From contig JAGNLM010000007.1 of assembly GCA_017999615.1 (NCBI GenBank), forward strand, positions 1-64,000: 64,000 nt of DNA, given 5' to 3'. Position numbers and translations under genes: made by a program. Origin of the DNA: Gammaproteobacteria bacterium (lineage in GTDB: Bacteria > Pseudomonadota > Gammaproteobacteria > JAABTG01). Shown piece after piece: positions 31,331 to 40,468 of this stretch; within the stretch, counting starts at the first letter, position 1; each line of letters begins with the position of its first letter. A model generated the notes under the pieces. The model was given only the letters and a program-made list of their open reading frames with translations. It was not told the origin of the DNA and searched no databases.

Positions 31331-31753
31331 ATGATTGTCGTGACCCCTGCCATGGTCCTTGCGGACGAGGAGCTGGAGCTCAGGTTCGTCCGTGCCCCCG
31401 GACCGGGGGGGCAGAACGTGAACAAGGTGGCCACGGCCGTGGAGCTGCGTTTCGACGCGGCGCGGTCGCCGGGCCTGTCCGAGGCGGTCCGCACGCGGCT
31501 GCGCACGCTGGCGGGCCGGCGCCTGACGGCGGACGGGGTGCTGGTCATCCAGGCCCACCGCTTCCGGACCCAGGAGCGCAACCGTGAGGACGCCGTCGAT
31601 CGGCTGGTGGCGCTCCTGCGGGCCGCGGCCGAGGCGCCGAAACCAAGGCGCGCAACGCGCCCGACCCGCGCTTCCCAGGAGCGCCGGATCTCGTCCAAGA
31701 AGCAGCGGGCCGTGACCAAGCGCGGGCGTCAGCGGCCCGAGGACGGCGGCTGA
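31331..31753 (+). CDS. arfB: Alternative ribosome-rescue factor / peptidyl-tRNA hydrolase
   Basis: A 140-residue class I release-factor-like protein that frees ribosomes stalled on broken mRNAs. The catalytic loop RAPGPGGQNVNKVATAVELR carries the GGQ motif, and the basic C-terminal tail (RRISSKKQRAVTKRGRQRP) is the part that enters the mRNA channel in ArfB/YaeJ (140 residues in E. coli). It is the first chromosomal gene to the right of the tRNA, and its 3' end overlaps convergent mutY by 25 bp. Confidence 0.93.
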   Translation: MIVVTPAMVLADEELELRFVRAPGPGGQNVNKVATAVELRFDAARSPGLSEAVRTRLRTLAGRRLTADGVLVIQAHRFRTQERNREDAVDRLVALLRAAAEAPKPRRATRPTRASQERRISSKKQRAVTKRGRQRPEDGG

Positions 31754-32859
31754 GAGGGGCTCCGGCGTAGCGTCCGGGCGAGGAGTCGCCCGCACCCCCC
31801 GGGCAGTTCCGCGAGCCGCGCAAGGAGGGCCGCCACGGGTGCGGCAAGGCCTCCGGGGGCCGGGCTGCCGGGCATGTGCCAGAGGGTCGCGCCGCTCTCC
31901 GAGAGGGCGCTCTCGGGGCCCGAGACCTCGACCACCACCGGTGTCACGTCGAGGTGGAAGTGGCTGAAGGTGTGCCGGAAGGTGGGCCACGCCGTGACGC
32001 TTTGGGGCCGGGCGCCGAACCGGAGCAGGCACCAGTGCTCCACCGGCTCGTCGACGCCCGCCTCGGGGAAGGCCCAGAGGCTCGCCCAGACGCCGGTCGG
32101 CGGCCGGCGCTCGAGGAGCACCGCGCCCCCGGTGTCCCGGACGATGAGAAAGCGGGTCGCGCGCGCGGGCAGTGGCCGTGCAGCCCGGGGCCGGGGGTAG
32201 CGGTCGACCTCCCCGGAGGACCTCGCCCCGCAGTCCTCCGCCACCGGGCAGCGCTCGCAGGCGGGTCGCCGGGGCAGGCAGAGGGTGGCGCCCAGGTCCA
32301 TGATCGCCTGGGTGTAGTCGGAGACCCGGTCGGCCGGGGTGTGGGCCTCGGCGAGGGCCCAGAGGCGCCGCTGCGTGGGGCCGGCGCCCGGCCATCCGTC
32401 CACGCGGTGGTAGCGGGCGAGCACGCGCTTGACGTTGCCGTCCAGGATCGCGTGGCGCTGGCCGAGGGCCAGGGCGAGGATGGCGGCCGCCGTGGACCGC
32501 CCCACGCCGGGCAGGGTGGCCAGCGCGGCCGCATCCCGGGGCAGCTCGCCCCCGTGGAGGTCGCGGATGCGGGCGGCGGCCCGGTGCAGGTTTCTCGCCC
32601 TCGCGTAGTAGCCGAGCCCGCTCCAGAGGGAGAGGACTTCGTCGAGGGAAGCGGCCGCGAGGGCTGCGGCGTCGGGAAACCGGGCGACGAACCGCTCGAA
32701 GTAGGGCGCGGCGGTCGCGACCCGCGTCTGTTGCAGCATCACCTCCGAGATCCAGACACGGTAGGGCGTGCGCTCCTGCTGCCACGGCAGGTCCTTGCGC
32801 CCCTCCCGGTCGTGCCAGGCGAGCAGGCGGGGTGGGAAGGTGTCGAGTCCGTCTCTCAG
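31729..32859 (-). CDS. mutY: Adenine DNA glycosylase MutY
   Basis: A 376-residue base-excision enzyme that removes A opposite 8-oxoguanine. Seen: catalytic Glu in SEVMLQQTRVATA, helix-hairpin-helix GVGRSTAAAILALALG, catalytic Asp in YTQAIMDLGATLC, the 4Fe-4S pattern C-x6-C-x2-C-x5-C, and a C-terminal NUDIX-like domain with FRHTFSHFHL. The family N-terminus (LLAWHDREGRKDLPWQ) lies upstream of the first ATG, and the only fitting initiator is CTG at 32859, overlapping the asmA-like stop (CTGA). Confidence 0.88.
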   Translation of the reverse strand: MRDGLDTFPPRLLAWHDREGRKDLPWQQERTPYRVWISEVMLQQTRVATAAPYFERFVARFPDAAALAAASLDEVLSLWSGLGYYARARNLHRAAARIRDLHGGELPRDAAALATLPGVGRSTAAAILALALGQRHAILDGNVKRVLARYHRVDGWPGAGPTQRRLWALAEAHTPADRVSDYTQAIMDLGATLCLPRRPACERCPVAEDCGARSSGEVDRYPRPRAARPLPARATRFLIVRDTGGAVLLERRPPTGVWASLWAFPEAGVDEPVEHWCLLRFGARPQSVTAWPTFRHTFSHFHLDVTPVVVEVSGPESALSESGATLWHMPGSPAPGGLAAPVAALLARLAELPGGCGRLLARTLRRSPSQPPSSGR

Positions 32860-35171
32860 TTGAAGAATCCGCGGAGCAGGTTCTTCGCCTTCTCTCCCTT
32901 TTCGCCGCCGAGCTTGCGGTCGATGGCGTCCTCGACCTTCCGGCGCAGTTGCTCCCGAGCGCCGGCCTTGACGGCATCGTCGAGCTCGAGCCGGTAGGTG
33001 AGATTCTGCAGCGGCCCGGAGACGTGCAGGGGGATGGGGACCCCGCGCAGGTCCTCAAGGTCCCGTCCGCCCTGTCCCTTGCCGGTTCCGACGATATTCG
33101 CCGTCAGGAAATAGTCGATCGCCTGGCGGCGCAGATCGGCGGTGCCGCGGCCCTCCAGGCGGAGCAGGGGGGACTTGGCCTGGAGGTCGTCGTTGCGGGC
33201 GACCCCGGCGGAGATGCGGAACGTCCCGTGGAGCTCCGAGAAGTCGGTCTCCGCGGGGCCCTCGCTCTCGCTGAGCGGTTGGCCCTCGAGTCTGGCGCGG
33301 GCCTGACGGATGGCGCGACCGATGTCGAAGCCTTGGATCGCGCCGTCCCGCAGGCCGAATCGCCCGTCTCCGTTGAGCGAGCCCAGCGCGGTGTCGGCGT
33401 CGGCCGCGTCGAACTGCACGCGCAGGGTTAGGTCTCCGCGCCCGGACACCGTGGCCTTGCCGGCCATGGCCTCCAGGAGCGAGGTCATCTGCACGCCGCT
33501 CAGGCGGTGGTCCAGGTGGACGCGGGGCGGGCCCCGCCGCAGGTCGATCTCCGCACGTCCGCTGTGGGTGCCCTGGAACAGGTGCGCCTCGATCGGGTCC
33601 AGACGCAGGACGCCCCCCTGGGTGGCGACCTTCACCGAGAGGTCGGTCACCCGGGCCCCGGCCGCCCGGACCTCGTCCGCGCGCAGCCGCCCCTGCAAGT
33701 CGGCTCCGAGAATCCATGCGGGCACGGCCACGGGCACGGGTACGGGCGTGGGCGTGGGCGTGGGCGTGGGCGCGGCACCGGCCGGCTCCTCGCCCGCCGC
33801 GGGGCCCCGGCCCTTCGGGCCCGTCTCCGGCCCGGGCGCGGCGGCGACCTCCGCACCGGCTGGCGGGGTGGTCTCGCCGGGTGCGTCTCCCGCGGCTGCG
33901 GGCGTTCCGGCCTGGGATGCGGCACCGTCCGGTGCCCCGCTCCCGGGTGCCGGAGCGCCTTCGCCCGCCCCACCCTTGCCCGGGGGCAGGTAGCGGTTGA
34001 GGTCCAGCCGGTCCAGCAGCAGGTCGAAGCGCGCGGCGGGCCCTGCGAAGGAGGTGACCTCGACCTGGCCCTCCAGCGTCGAGTCGTCGACCCGCAGGCT
34101 CACCGGGCTCACGGTGGCCGACCCGGCGTTCCCGGCGACGCGGGCCCCGAAGGCCACGCGGCTGAGCGCCTTGGGGTCGGCCGTGCGCGGCGGCTGGCCG
34201 GTGAGGGCCTCCAGGAGGGGCCGGAGGTTGGTCTCGCGGGTGTCGATCGAGGCGCTGTAACGAAGCGCCCCCTCAGGCCATTCCACCACGGCCGAGGACT
34301 CGGCCCCGACCCCCGCCAGGACCAGTTGCAGCGGCCCCGTCCGGACGGTCTGGCCGGAGAAGTCGGCGTCCAGCTGGCCCGTGGCCGTGAAGTCGATCCC
34401 CTCGCGGGGAAGCCCGGGTCCCGCCGCGTGCACCGCGACCTGCAGGTCGCGCACCCGGTACTGGCCGCGGTCGGGGTCGGTGTCCACCCGGGCCTTCACC
34501 TCGAGCTGGCCCCGCAGCCCGGAGGCGGTGTCGCTTCCCTTCAGGGTCAGGGTGAGCGGGACAGGGGTGCCCGGTGCGATCGTGCCCGTCCGAAGGTCCA
34601 CACCCTCCACCAGCACGCGGCGGCCCGTCGCCTCGTCGGTCCAGGAAACGCGGCCTTCCCGCAGGCTCACTCCGCCGACCGCCAGGGTGAGGGGCAGGAC
34701 TGCCGGGGTCGCCGCGGGTGCGCCCCCGGGGCCTGCGGGTGACGTCTCAGCAGGGGCGGCAGCGCCAGCCACCGGAAGGTCCTGCCAGTTGGTGCGGCCG
34801 TCGCGGCTGCGCACGAGGCGCACGTCGAGCCCGTGCACAAGGACGGTGTCCGTCTCCACCTGCCGGTGCAGCAGCGGCAGCAGTTTGACCCGCAGGTCCG
34901 CGCGCTCGATGGTGGCGAACGTCGGTTCCTTGAAGCCGGCCGGGTTGCCCATCGTGACCCGCCCCACCTCCAGCCCGAGCCAGGGGAACAGGGAGAGGCG
35001 GACCCGCCCCGGCACCTCGACCGGCCGGCCGAGGCGCTCGCCGAGCTCCCGGGCGACCATGCCCTTGAAGTCGTTCGGGTCCACGACGAAGAGGACGAGC
35101 ACGACGGCGAGCAGCACGGCGACGAGGAGCAGGCCGGCGGTCCAGCCGAGCAGATGCAGCAGGATCTTCAT
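32856..35171 (-). CDS. AsmA-family outer-membrane biogenesis protein
   Basis: A 771-residue protein with one N-terminal membrane helix (GWTAGLLLVAVLLAVVLVLF) and the AsmA N-terminal motif NDFKGMVARELGERLGRPVE. The large remainder is repetitive beta structure expected in the periplasm, as in bridge-like lipid-transport proteins. The C-terminal AsmA_2-type region includes HLDHRLSGVQMTSLLEAMAG and GDLTLRVQFDAADADTALGS. A Pro/Thr/Ala-rich insert near residues 400-480, encoded partly by GGGCGT repeats, is a probable linker. Confidence 0.88.
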   Translation of the reverse strand: MKILLHLLGWTAGLLLVAVLLAVVLVLFVVDPNDFKGMVARELGERLGRPVEVPGRVRLSLFPWLGLEVGRVTMGNPAGFKEPTFATIERADLRVKLLPLLHRQVETDTVLVHGLDVRLVRSRDGRTNWQDLPVAGAAAPAETSPAGPGGAPAATPAVLPLTLAVGGVSLREGRVSWTDEATGRRVLVEGVDLRTGTIAPGTPVPLTLTLKGSDTASGLRGQLEVKARVDTDPDRGQYRVRDLQVAVHAAGPGLPREGIDFTATGQLDADFSGQTVRTGPLQLVLAGVGAESSAVVEWPEGALRYSASIDTRETNLRPLLEALTGQPPRTADPKALSRVAFGARVAGNAGSATVSPVSLRVDDSTLEGQVEVTSFAGPAARFDLLLDRLDLNRYLPPGKGGAGEGAPAPGSGAPDGAASQAGTPAAAGDAPGETTPPAGAEVAAAPGPETGPKGRGPAAGEEPAGAAPTPTPTPTPVPVPVAVPAWILGADLQGRLRADEVRAAGARVTDLSVKVATQGGVLRLDPIEAHLFQGTHSGRAEIDLRRGPPRVHLDHRLSGVQMTSLLEAMAGKATVSGRGDLTLRVQFDAADADTALGSLNGDGRFGLRDGAIQGFDIGRAIRQARARLEGQPLSESEGPAETDFSELHGTFRISAGVARNDDLQAKSPLLRLEGRGTADLRRQAIDYFLTANIVGTGKGQGGRDLEDLRGVPIPLHVSGPLQNLTYRLELDDAVKAGAREQLRRKVEDAIDRKLGGEKGEKAKNLLRGFFN
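33740..33773. repeat. GGGCGT hexanucleotide tract in asmA-like gene
   Basis: Tandem GGGCGT/GGGTAC-like hexamers encode a Thr-Pro/Val-Pro linker. Copy-number change would stay in frame, altering linker length only. Confidence 0.7.
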
Positions 35172-35374
35172 GGGGGCGAGGTGCGGGCTTGCGGCTCTGC
35201 CCGAACCTTACGATAGGGGAGGGTGGTTGGCAAACGCGGCCGGGCGCGGGCGTCAGACGCCGCGCAGGAAGGTCGCTGCGGGGCGCGGGGTCTCCGCCAG
35301 GGGAAGGTTTCCGGGGTGCGGGCGGGTGGGGCGGTACGGGCGGTACGGGGGCCGTACGCGGGGTGGGGCAGGAA

Positions 35375-35402
35375 GCCCGGCGGACCCGGAGGCCCGCCGG
35401 GC
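35375..35402 (-). terminator. Hairpin downstream of hoxH
   Basis: GCCCGGCGG and CCGCCGGGC form a 9-bp stem 11 bp past the hoxH stop on the minus strand. There is no good T-run, so termination would be weak. The rest of the 241-bp gap (35172-35412) holds CGGTACGGG repeats and no gene; hoxW, the usual maturation protease gene, is not here. Confidence 0.4.
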
Positions 35403-35412
35403 GAGGCTGGGG

Positions 35413-36909
35413 TTACTCGAGGGGCACGCCGCAGGTGGAGAGCCCGCCGGCCCCGCGGCTGACCTTGTCCACCGTCTCCCCACGGGAGTTCAGAAGCTCC
35501 ACCTCCAGGGGCATCTTGCCGAGGGCGTGGGTCGCGCAGGACAGGCAGGGGTCGTAGGCGCGGATCGCCACCTCGATCTGGTTCAGCAGCGGCTCGGTGA
35601 GCTCGTGGCCGTCCAGGTTCTTCACGGCGACGTCGCGGATCGCCTCGTTCATCGCCTGGTTGTTGTTGGTGGTGGACACGATCAGGTTGGCCTTGGTGAC
35701 CAGGCCCTCCTCGTTGATGCGGTAGTGGTGGAAAAGGCTCCCGCGCGGGGCCTCGACCAGGCCGATGCCTTCCTCGCGCATCTCGCCGCGCCGCACCAGC
35801 TCGCTGCCGCCGATGTCGTCGTCGAGGAGCAGTTCCTTGATCATCTCAGCGGAGTACAGCAGCTCGATCATCCGGGCCCAGTGGTAGGGCAGGGTGGCGT
35901 GCACGGGGCGCCCGCCGCTGATCTTCATGAAGTCCTTGCGCTCGGCCTCGGCCAGAGGGGTCGAGATGAAGTCGCAGTTGTTCACGCGCGCGAGCGGCCC
36001 GACCCGATACCAGCCGCGGTCCGGCCCGAGCGAGCGGATGAACGGGAACTTCATGTAGCTCCAGGGCTTGATCGCCTCGTGGATGTAGTCGTCGTAGTGC
36101 CGGTAGTCCACGTGGTCGAAGATCGTCTTGCCCTCGGGGTCCCTCGCCCGCAGCCCTCCGTGGTAGAGCTCGAGGGCCCCGTCGTCGCGGATCATCCCGA
36201 GCATGTTGCTCGGGAAGTTGGCGAACTCCATGTGGTACGCGGGGCTCTTCTCGTAGAGTCCCTTGCAGAGGTGAACCGCGTCGCGGCCCCAGGCGATCAT
36301 CTGGTCGATGTCGGCCAGCAGGTAGTCGCGCTCCTCGTGCGAAAGGCTCTTGTTGACGCCGCCGGGGATCGCACCCGTGCCGTGCACGCGCTTGCCGGAG
36401 GTCACGCGGATGACCTCCTGCCCGTACTTGCGCAGCTTCACCCCCTGGACCGCGATGGCGGGGTGATCCTGGATGACGCCCACGATGTTGCGGTGCGGGA
36501 CGGGGTCATCGTAGCCGAACAGGAGGTCCGGCGAGGCCAGGTGGAAGAAGTGCACCGCATGCGACTGCACGGTCTGACCGAAGTGCATCAGCTGGCGGAC
36601 CTTGAGGGCGGTCGGCGAGATCTCGTCCACCCCGATCAGCATGTCGGTCGCCTTGGCGGCGGCGAGGTGGTGGCTCACCGGGCAGATGCCGCACAGCCGC
36701 TGCACGACGACCGGCAGCTCCCAGTAGGGACGGCCCTGGATGAACTTCTCGAAGCCCCGGAACTCCACGATGTGCAGGCGTGCCTGGTGGATGTGGTTGT
36801 CGTCGTCCAGCAGCAGCGTCACCTTGCCGTGCCCCTCCACGCGGGTCACCGGCTCGATCACGACGCGCTTCAGGCCCTGGGGATTGGCGGCGGTTTCTAG
36901 ACTTGTCAT
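35413..36909 (-). CDS. hoxH: NAD-reducing [NiFe] hydrogenase large subunit HoxH
   Basis: A 498-residue catalytic subunit of the cytoplasmic bidirectional hydrogenase (group 3d). The two Ni-Fe ligand motifs are complete: RLCGICPVSHH near residue 70 and DPCLSCATH near the C-terminus. The sequence continues past the conserved His (ALGKMPLEVELLNSRG), so this is the precursor that a HoxW-type protease trims. The ATG at 36909 lies 59 bp after hoxY. Last gene of the hoxFUYH operon. Length is close to the Ralstonia protein (488). Confidence 0.96.
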   Translation of the reverse strand: MTSLETAANPQGLKRVVIEPVTRVEGHGKVTLLLDDDNHIHQARLHIVEFRGFEKFIQGRPYWELPVVVQRLCGICPVSHHLAAAKATDMLIGVDEISPTALKVRQLMHFGQTVQSHAVHFFHLASPDLLFGYDDPVPHRNIVGVIQDHPAIAVQGVKLRKYGQEVIRVTSGKRVHGTGAIPGGVNKSLSHEERDYLLADIDQMIAWGRDAVHLCKGLYEKSPAYHMEFANFPSNMLGMIRDDGALELYHGGLRARDPEGKTIFDHVDYRHYDDYIHEAIKPWSYMKFPFIRSLGPDRGWYRVGPLARVNNCDFISTPLAEAERKDFMKISGGRPVHATLPYHWARMIELLYSAEMIKELLLDDDIGGSELVRRGEMREEGIGLVEAPRGSLFHHYRINEEGLVTKANLIVSTTNNNQAMNEAIRDVAVKNLDGHELTEPLLNQIEVAIRAYDPCLSCATHALGKMPLEVELLNSRGETVDKVSRGAGGLSTCGVPLE

Positions 36910-36968
36910 GGTGTTGCTCCGTTGCAGGCGGGCGACTCCGCGGCGGTGATCAACGTGACCGGCGTCAC

Positions 36969-37508
36969 CTAGTCGTAGTGGATCTGGGTGTACGGGAACG
37001 CGATCGGCTTGCCCTGGATGAGCTCCGTGAGAAAGGTCCAGATGGCGTCGGCCGACGGCGGGCAACCGGGCAGGAAGTAGTCGACCTTGACGACCTCGTG
37101 TAGCGGCCGGACCTTGTTCAGGAGCAGCGGGATCTCGGCGTCGTTGGGGACCATGGGGTTCTCGATCCCCATCCCCTCCACGTAGGACTCCCGCAGGCAC
37201 TCCTCGAGCGTGAACTGGTTGCGCATCGCGGGGATGCCGCCGTTGGTGGCGCAGGCCCCCATGGCGACCAGGATCTTGCAGTGGTGCCGGAACTCCCGCA
37301 GCACTTCGACGTTCTCGGCGTTCGCGACGCCGCCCTCGATGATCCCCACGTCGCAGGGGCCGATCTCCTTGATGTCGGTGATCGGCGTGCGGTCGAAGTC
37401 CACCACCTGCACGAGATCGAGGATCCGCTCGTCGATGTCGAGCAGCGACATGTGGCAGCCGAAGCAGCCGGCCAGTGAGGCGGTCGCGACCTTGATCTTC
37501 TCAGGCAT
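36969..37508 (-). CDS. hoxY: NAD-reducing hydrogenase small subunit HoxY
   Basis: A 179-residue electron-transfer subunit carrying one 4Fe-4S cluster next to the Ni-Fe site. Cluster Cys are visible in LAGCFGCHMSLLDID, MGACATNGGIP and FLPGCPPSADAIW. It lacks a twin-arginine signal, as expected of a cytoplasmic enzyme. The ATG at 37508 overlaps hoxU by 8 bp. Confidence 0.95.
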   Translation of the reverse strand: MPEKIKVATASLAGCFGCHMSLLDIDERILDLVQVVDFDRTPITDIKEIGPCDVGIIEGGVANAENVEVLREFRHHCKILVAMGACATNGGIPAMRNQFTLEECLRESYVEGMGIENPMVPNDAEIPLLLNKVRPLHEVVKVDYFLPGCPPSADAIWTFLTELIQGKPIAFPYTQIHYD

Positions 37509-38232
37509 GGGCGTTCTCCTCGTCGTGAGCGGCGACGTCACCCACGACGCTGATGTCCTGCTGGTCGTAGAGGCGCTCACCGATGGGCACTTCGAAGCCC
37601 TTGTGCTTGGGCAGGATGGCACCGACCGGGCAGACGTGGAACGCCTTGTCGTCGACGGAGAAGTCGGTGTCCCCGAGCTTGCCGCTCGCGGCGTTCACGA
37701 TGAGCTTCGCGTTGATCCCACGGCCCGTGACCCCGAACACGTTCTTCTTGTCCACGTCGCGGCTCGCCCGCACGCAGAGCTCGCACAGGATGCAGCGGTT
37801 GAAGTCGAGCACCACCTCCGGGTGGGAGGCGTCGATGCGGCGCAGCGGGAAGAAGTGGGTGAAGTGCGGGCTCAGCATGCCGGTATAGTAGGCGAGCGCC
37901 TGCAGCTGGCAGCGCCCGCTCTTCTCGCAGGCCGGGCAGACGTGATTGCCCTCGACGAAGAGCATCTGCAGCAGCGTGCGGCGCATGTCCATGATCTCGT
38001 CGCTGCTGTTGTCGATGACCTGGCCGGCGGCTGCGGGCGCCGTGCACGCGGACTGGAACCGCCCGTTGACCTTGACCACGCACAGCCGGCAGCTGCCGTG
38101 GGGAACGAACTCTGGATTGTGGCAGAGGTGCGGGACGTAGACTTCGGCGGCGAGCGCCGCGTCCATGATCGTCTGGCCCTCGGTGAACGGGACCTCGCGG
38201 CCGTCGATGGTGATGGTCTGCTGATCGCTCAT
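37501..38232 (-). CDS. hoxU: NAD-reducing hydrogenase diaphorase subunit HoxU
   Basis: A 243-residue iron-sulfur protein like the N-terminus of NuoG. Visible clusters: 2Fe-2S Cys in HLCHNPEFVPHGSCRLC, then HVCPACEKSGRCQLQALAYY, and the 4Fe-4S set NRCILCELCVRAS. It links HoxF to HoxYH for electron flow. It starts 10 bp after hoxF and overlaps hoxY. Confidence 0.95.
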   Translation of the reverse strand: MSDQQTITIDGREVPFTEGQTIMDAALAAEVYVPHLCHNPEFVPHGSCRLCVVKVNGRFQSACTAPAAAGQVIDNSSDEIMDMRRTLLQMLFVEGNHVCPACEKSGRCQLQALAYYTGMLSPHFTHFFPLRRIDASHPEVVLDFNRCILCELCVRASRDVDKKNVFGVTGRGINAKLIVNAASGKLGDTDFSVDDKAFHVCPVGAILPKHKGFEVPIGERLYDQQDISVVGDVAAHDEENAHA

Positions 38233-38242
38233 GATCGATCCC

Positions 38243-40033
38243 CTACGCGATGTGAGCGCGAACGTCGTCGCGACCGGTGAGGGCCCGCGCCTCGGAGAGC
38301 GCCCCGTCCAGATCGAACGCGGGCTCGAAGTCCTTGGACTTGAGCTTCTGGTTCCAGATCTCGGGGAATTTGTCGAGGCTGCCGAGCACCGGGTTGGGCG
38401 CGGTCAGCCCGAGGCCGCAGTGGCTGGCCTGCTTCATGACCTTCCCGAGGTGCTTCATCTCCTCCAGGTCGTACTGCGTCCCGTTGCCGGTGGCGACCTT
38501 CTCCACGAGATCGCGCATCAGCGAGGTGCCGACGCGGCAGGGAGTGCAGAACCCGCAGCTCTCGTGGGCGAAGAAGGCCGCGAAGTTGCGGACGACCGCG
38601 AGGAGATCGCGGCTGTGGTTGAAGATCATGAAGGAGCCGCCGGTCGCGACGTCCTCGTAGGCAATCTTGCGGCCGAAGTCCCGCTCCGGGACGAGCTGCC
38701 CGGCGGGGCCCGCGACCTGCACGGCGGCGGTGTCGCTCGCGCCGCAGTCATCCAGGATCTCCTGGATGGTGATGCCGAAGGGGTATTCGTACACCCCCGG
38801 GCGCGCGCAGTCGCCCGAGACCGAGAGGAGCTTCGTGCCCGGAGAGGTCGCGGTCCCCTTGGCGGACCACCACGCGCCGCCGTTGGCGGCGATCTTCGCG
38901 GCGGCGGAGAAGGTCTCCACGTTGTTGACCACCGTGGGCTCGTTGTCGTGGCCGTGGGTCACGGGGAACGGGGGACGTTTGCGTGGGACTCCGCGCTTGC
39001 CCGCGAGCGATTCCAGCAGCGCCGACTCCTCGCCGCAGATGTAGGCGCCCGCACCGAGGTGGATCTCGATGTCGAAGTCGAAGCCCTCGACGCCGAGGAT
39101 GCTCTTGCCGAGGAGGCCGGCGCGCCGGCGCTGCGCGAGCGTGTACTCGAGCAGCTCGAGCATGTAGCGGTACTCGCCCCGCAGGTAGAGGAAGCCCCGT
39201 CGGGCGCCGATGACCCGGGCGCAGACGGTCATGCCCTCGAACAGCAGGTTGGCGTGGCCCTGGAGGAGCACGCGGTCCTTGAAGGTCCCCGGCTCGCCCT
39301 CGTCGGCGTTGCAGACCACGAAGTGTTCGTGGCCGGCTGCGGCGCGGGAGAGCGCCCACTTCTGCGCGGTCTTGAAGCCCGCGCCGCCGAGGCCGCGCAG
39401 GCCCGAGGTCATCATTTCGTCCAGGATGGCGTCCGGCCCCTGGGCGAGGACCGCCCGGATGCCCGAGCCGTCGATGAACGGTGCGCCGAGGAGCAGGTCG
39501 CGGCGGCGGACGTTGTCCTCGACCTCGCAGTAGATGCCCGGCCACTTCTGCAGTGGCACCCCGCGCTCGATCAGGTCAGCGATGGTGTCGACGCGCGCGG
39601 GCGTCAGGTGGGTCAGCGCGAGCCCGTTGACGAGGATCGCCGGGCCCTGGTCCGGCATGCCGGTGCAGGAGGTGTTGTCCACCGTCACGCGCCCGTCGGC
39701 GCGCGGCACGCCGGGCTCCACGCCGAGCCGCTCGCACAGGCGGGCCATCAGGTCCTCCTTGCCGAGCATGCGGTCGACGATGTTGTCGCTGAACAGTACG
39801 TCGTATTGGCCGCGCGGGGTCCCGTGCAGGAACGAGTAGAACTCGACGACGCTCCGCACGTTCATGGCTGGCACGCCGATGGCCTGCCCGACCGTTTGCA
39901 CGGCGTCGTCGCAGACGCAGCCTTGTTGGTCCTGTACCGTCCGTAAGACCTGCAGGAGGTTCCTGCGGTCCCGTCCGTACCGGTCCACCACCTCGGCGAC
40001 GAAGCGCTCGAGCCCTGTCTGTGCGCTGGTCAT
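38243..40033 (-). CDS. hoxF: NAD-reducing hydrogenase diaphorase subunit HoxF
   Basis: A 596-residue NADH-oxidoreductase subunit. Residues about 1-150 are a NuoE-like domain that keeps only one obvious cluster Cys (NTSCTGMPDQGPA). The NuoF-like part has the Gly-rich loop GLRGLGGAGFKTAQKW, the FMN/NAD segment CNADEGEPGTFKDR, GAGAYICGEESALLES and the 4Fe-4S motif SCGFCTPCRVGT. The ATG at 40033 has GAGGAGGGG upstream. It is first in the operon and divergent from the ATPase genes, with an FNR-type box about 120 bp upstream. Confidence 0.95.
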   Translation of the reverse strand: MTSAQTGLERFVAEVVDRYGRDRRNLLQVLRTVQDQQGCVCDDAVQTVGQAIGVPAMNVRSVVEFYSFLHGTPRGQYDVLFSDNIVDRMLGKEDLMARLCERLGVEPGVPRADGRVTVDNTSCTGMPDQGPAILVNGLALTHLTPARVDTIADLIERGVPLQKWPGIYCEVEDNVRRRDLLLGAPFIDGSGIRAVLAQGPDAILDEMMTSGLRGLGGAGFKTAQKWALSRAAAGHEHFVVCNADEGEPGTFKDRVLLQGHANLLFEGMTVCARVIGARRGFLYLRGEYRYMLELLEYTLAQRRRAGLLGKSILGVEGFDFDIEIHLGAGAYICGEESALLESLAGKRGVPRKRPPFPVTHGHDNEPTVVNNVETFSAAAKIAANGGAWWSAKGTATSPGTKLLSVSGDCARPGVYEYPFGITIQEILDDCGASDTAAVQVAGPAGQLVPERDFGRKIAYEDVATGGSFMIFNHSRDLLAVVRNFAAFFAHESCGFCTPCRVGTSLMRDLVEKVATGNGTQYDLEEMKHLGKVMKQASHCGLGLTAPNPVLGSLDKFPEIWNQKLKSKDFEPAFDLDGALSEARALTGRDDVRAHIA

Positions 40034-40468
40034 CCTCGAGACCCCTCCTGTCAGGCCGCGCCCGTGGGCGCCCACAGCACCCCTCCCGGCAGGGACGGGC
40101 ACGGAAAGAATATGAGCAAGTAATGATGTTCCATCGGCCCCTCTGATACATGATGCAGATCAAGACGGGCGGGGCGGCACGGGTGTCTTCGTCTAACCCA
40201 TCCGGGATATCTCCACTGGCCGTGCAAGGTTCGCTCGCGCAGCGAGAAAGGTAATTGTTGTTAAGTTTGTTTTCGCGTGACCGTGCGCGGAAGACCGTGG
40301 AAGACAAACCGAAGCGCGCGCGCTCGTGCGACGCCCTTCATACTTGCCCCAGATCACGAAATGCGTTCAATGCTCACCGGACGCGTGCGCTGCGCCTTGC
40401 AGAGTGCATAAGAAAAGAGTTAAATTCTCAACTACTAATTTACCTCCCATACCGCGAAGGTCCCCCCC
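40034..40468. promoter_or_regulatory. Divergent hox / V-ATPase control region
   Basis: A 435-bp gene-free stretch between hoxF (left) and the V-ATPase operon (right). It contains the FNR-type box at 40150-40163 and a locally AT-rich patch near 40411-40445 (AAGAGTTAAATTCTCAAC), probably part of the ATPase promoter. No other features are seen. Confidence 0.6.
40123..40163 (-). promoter_or_regulatory. FNR-type box and -10 for hoxF
   Basis: ATGAT-GCAG-ATCAA (40150-40163) matches the FNR/ANR consensus TTGAT-N4-ATCAA at nine of ten fixed bases. On the minus strand CATCAT (40123-40128) is a 4/6 match to a -10 at the spacing of a class II site. The core is identical to that upstream of the sulfur-globule-like gene. 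Confidence 0.6.

Noticed and set aside
31136-31334. Short open frames with GRSRTADTG-type sequence around 31150-31230
   Set aside because: These are translations of the tRNA-Phe gene, a well-known annotation artefact.
33740-33773. Hexamer repeat in the asmA-like gene as a phase-variation switch
   Set aside because: The unit is 6 bp, so slippage does not change the frame; only linker length would vary.
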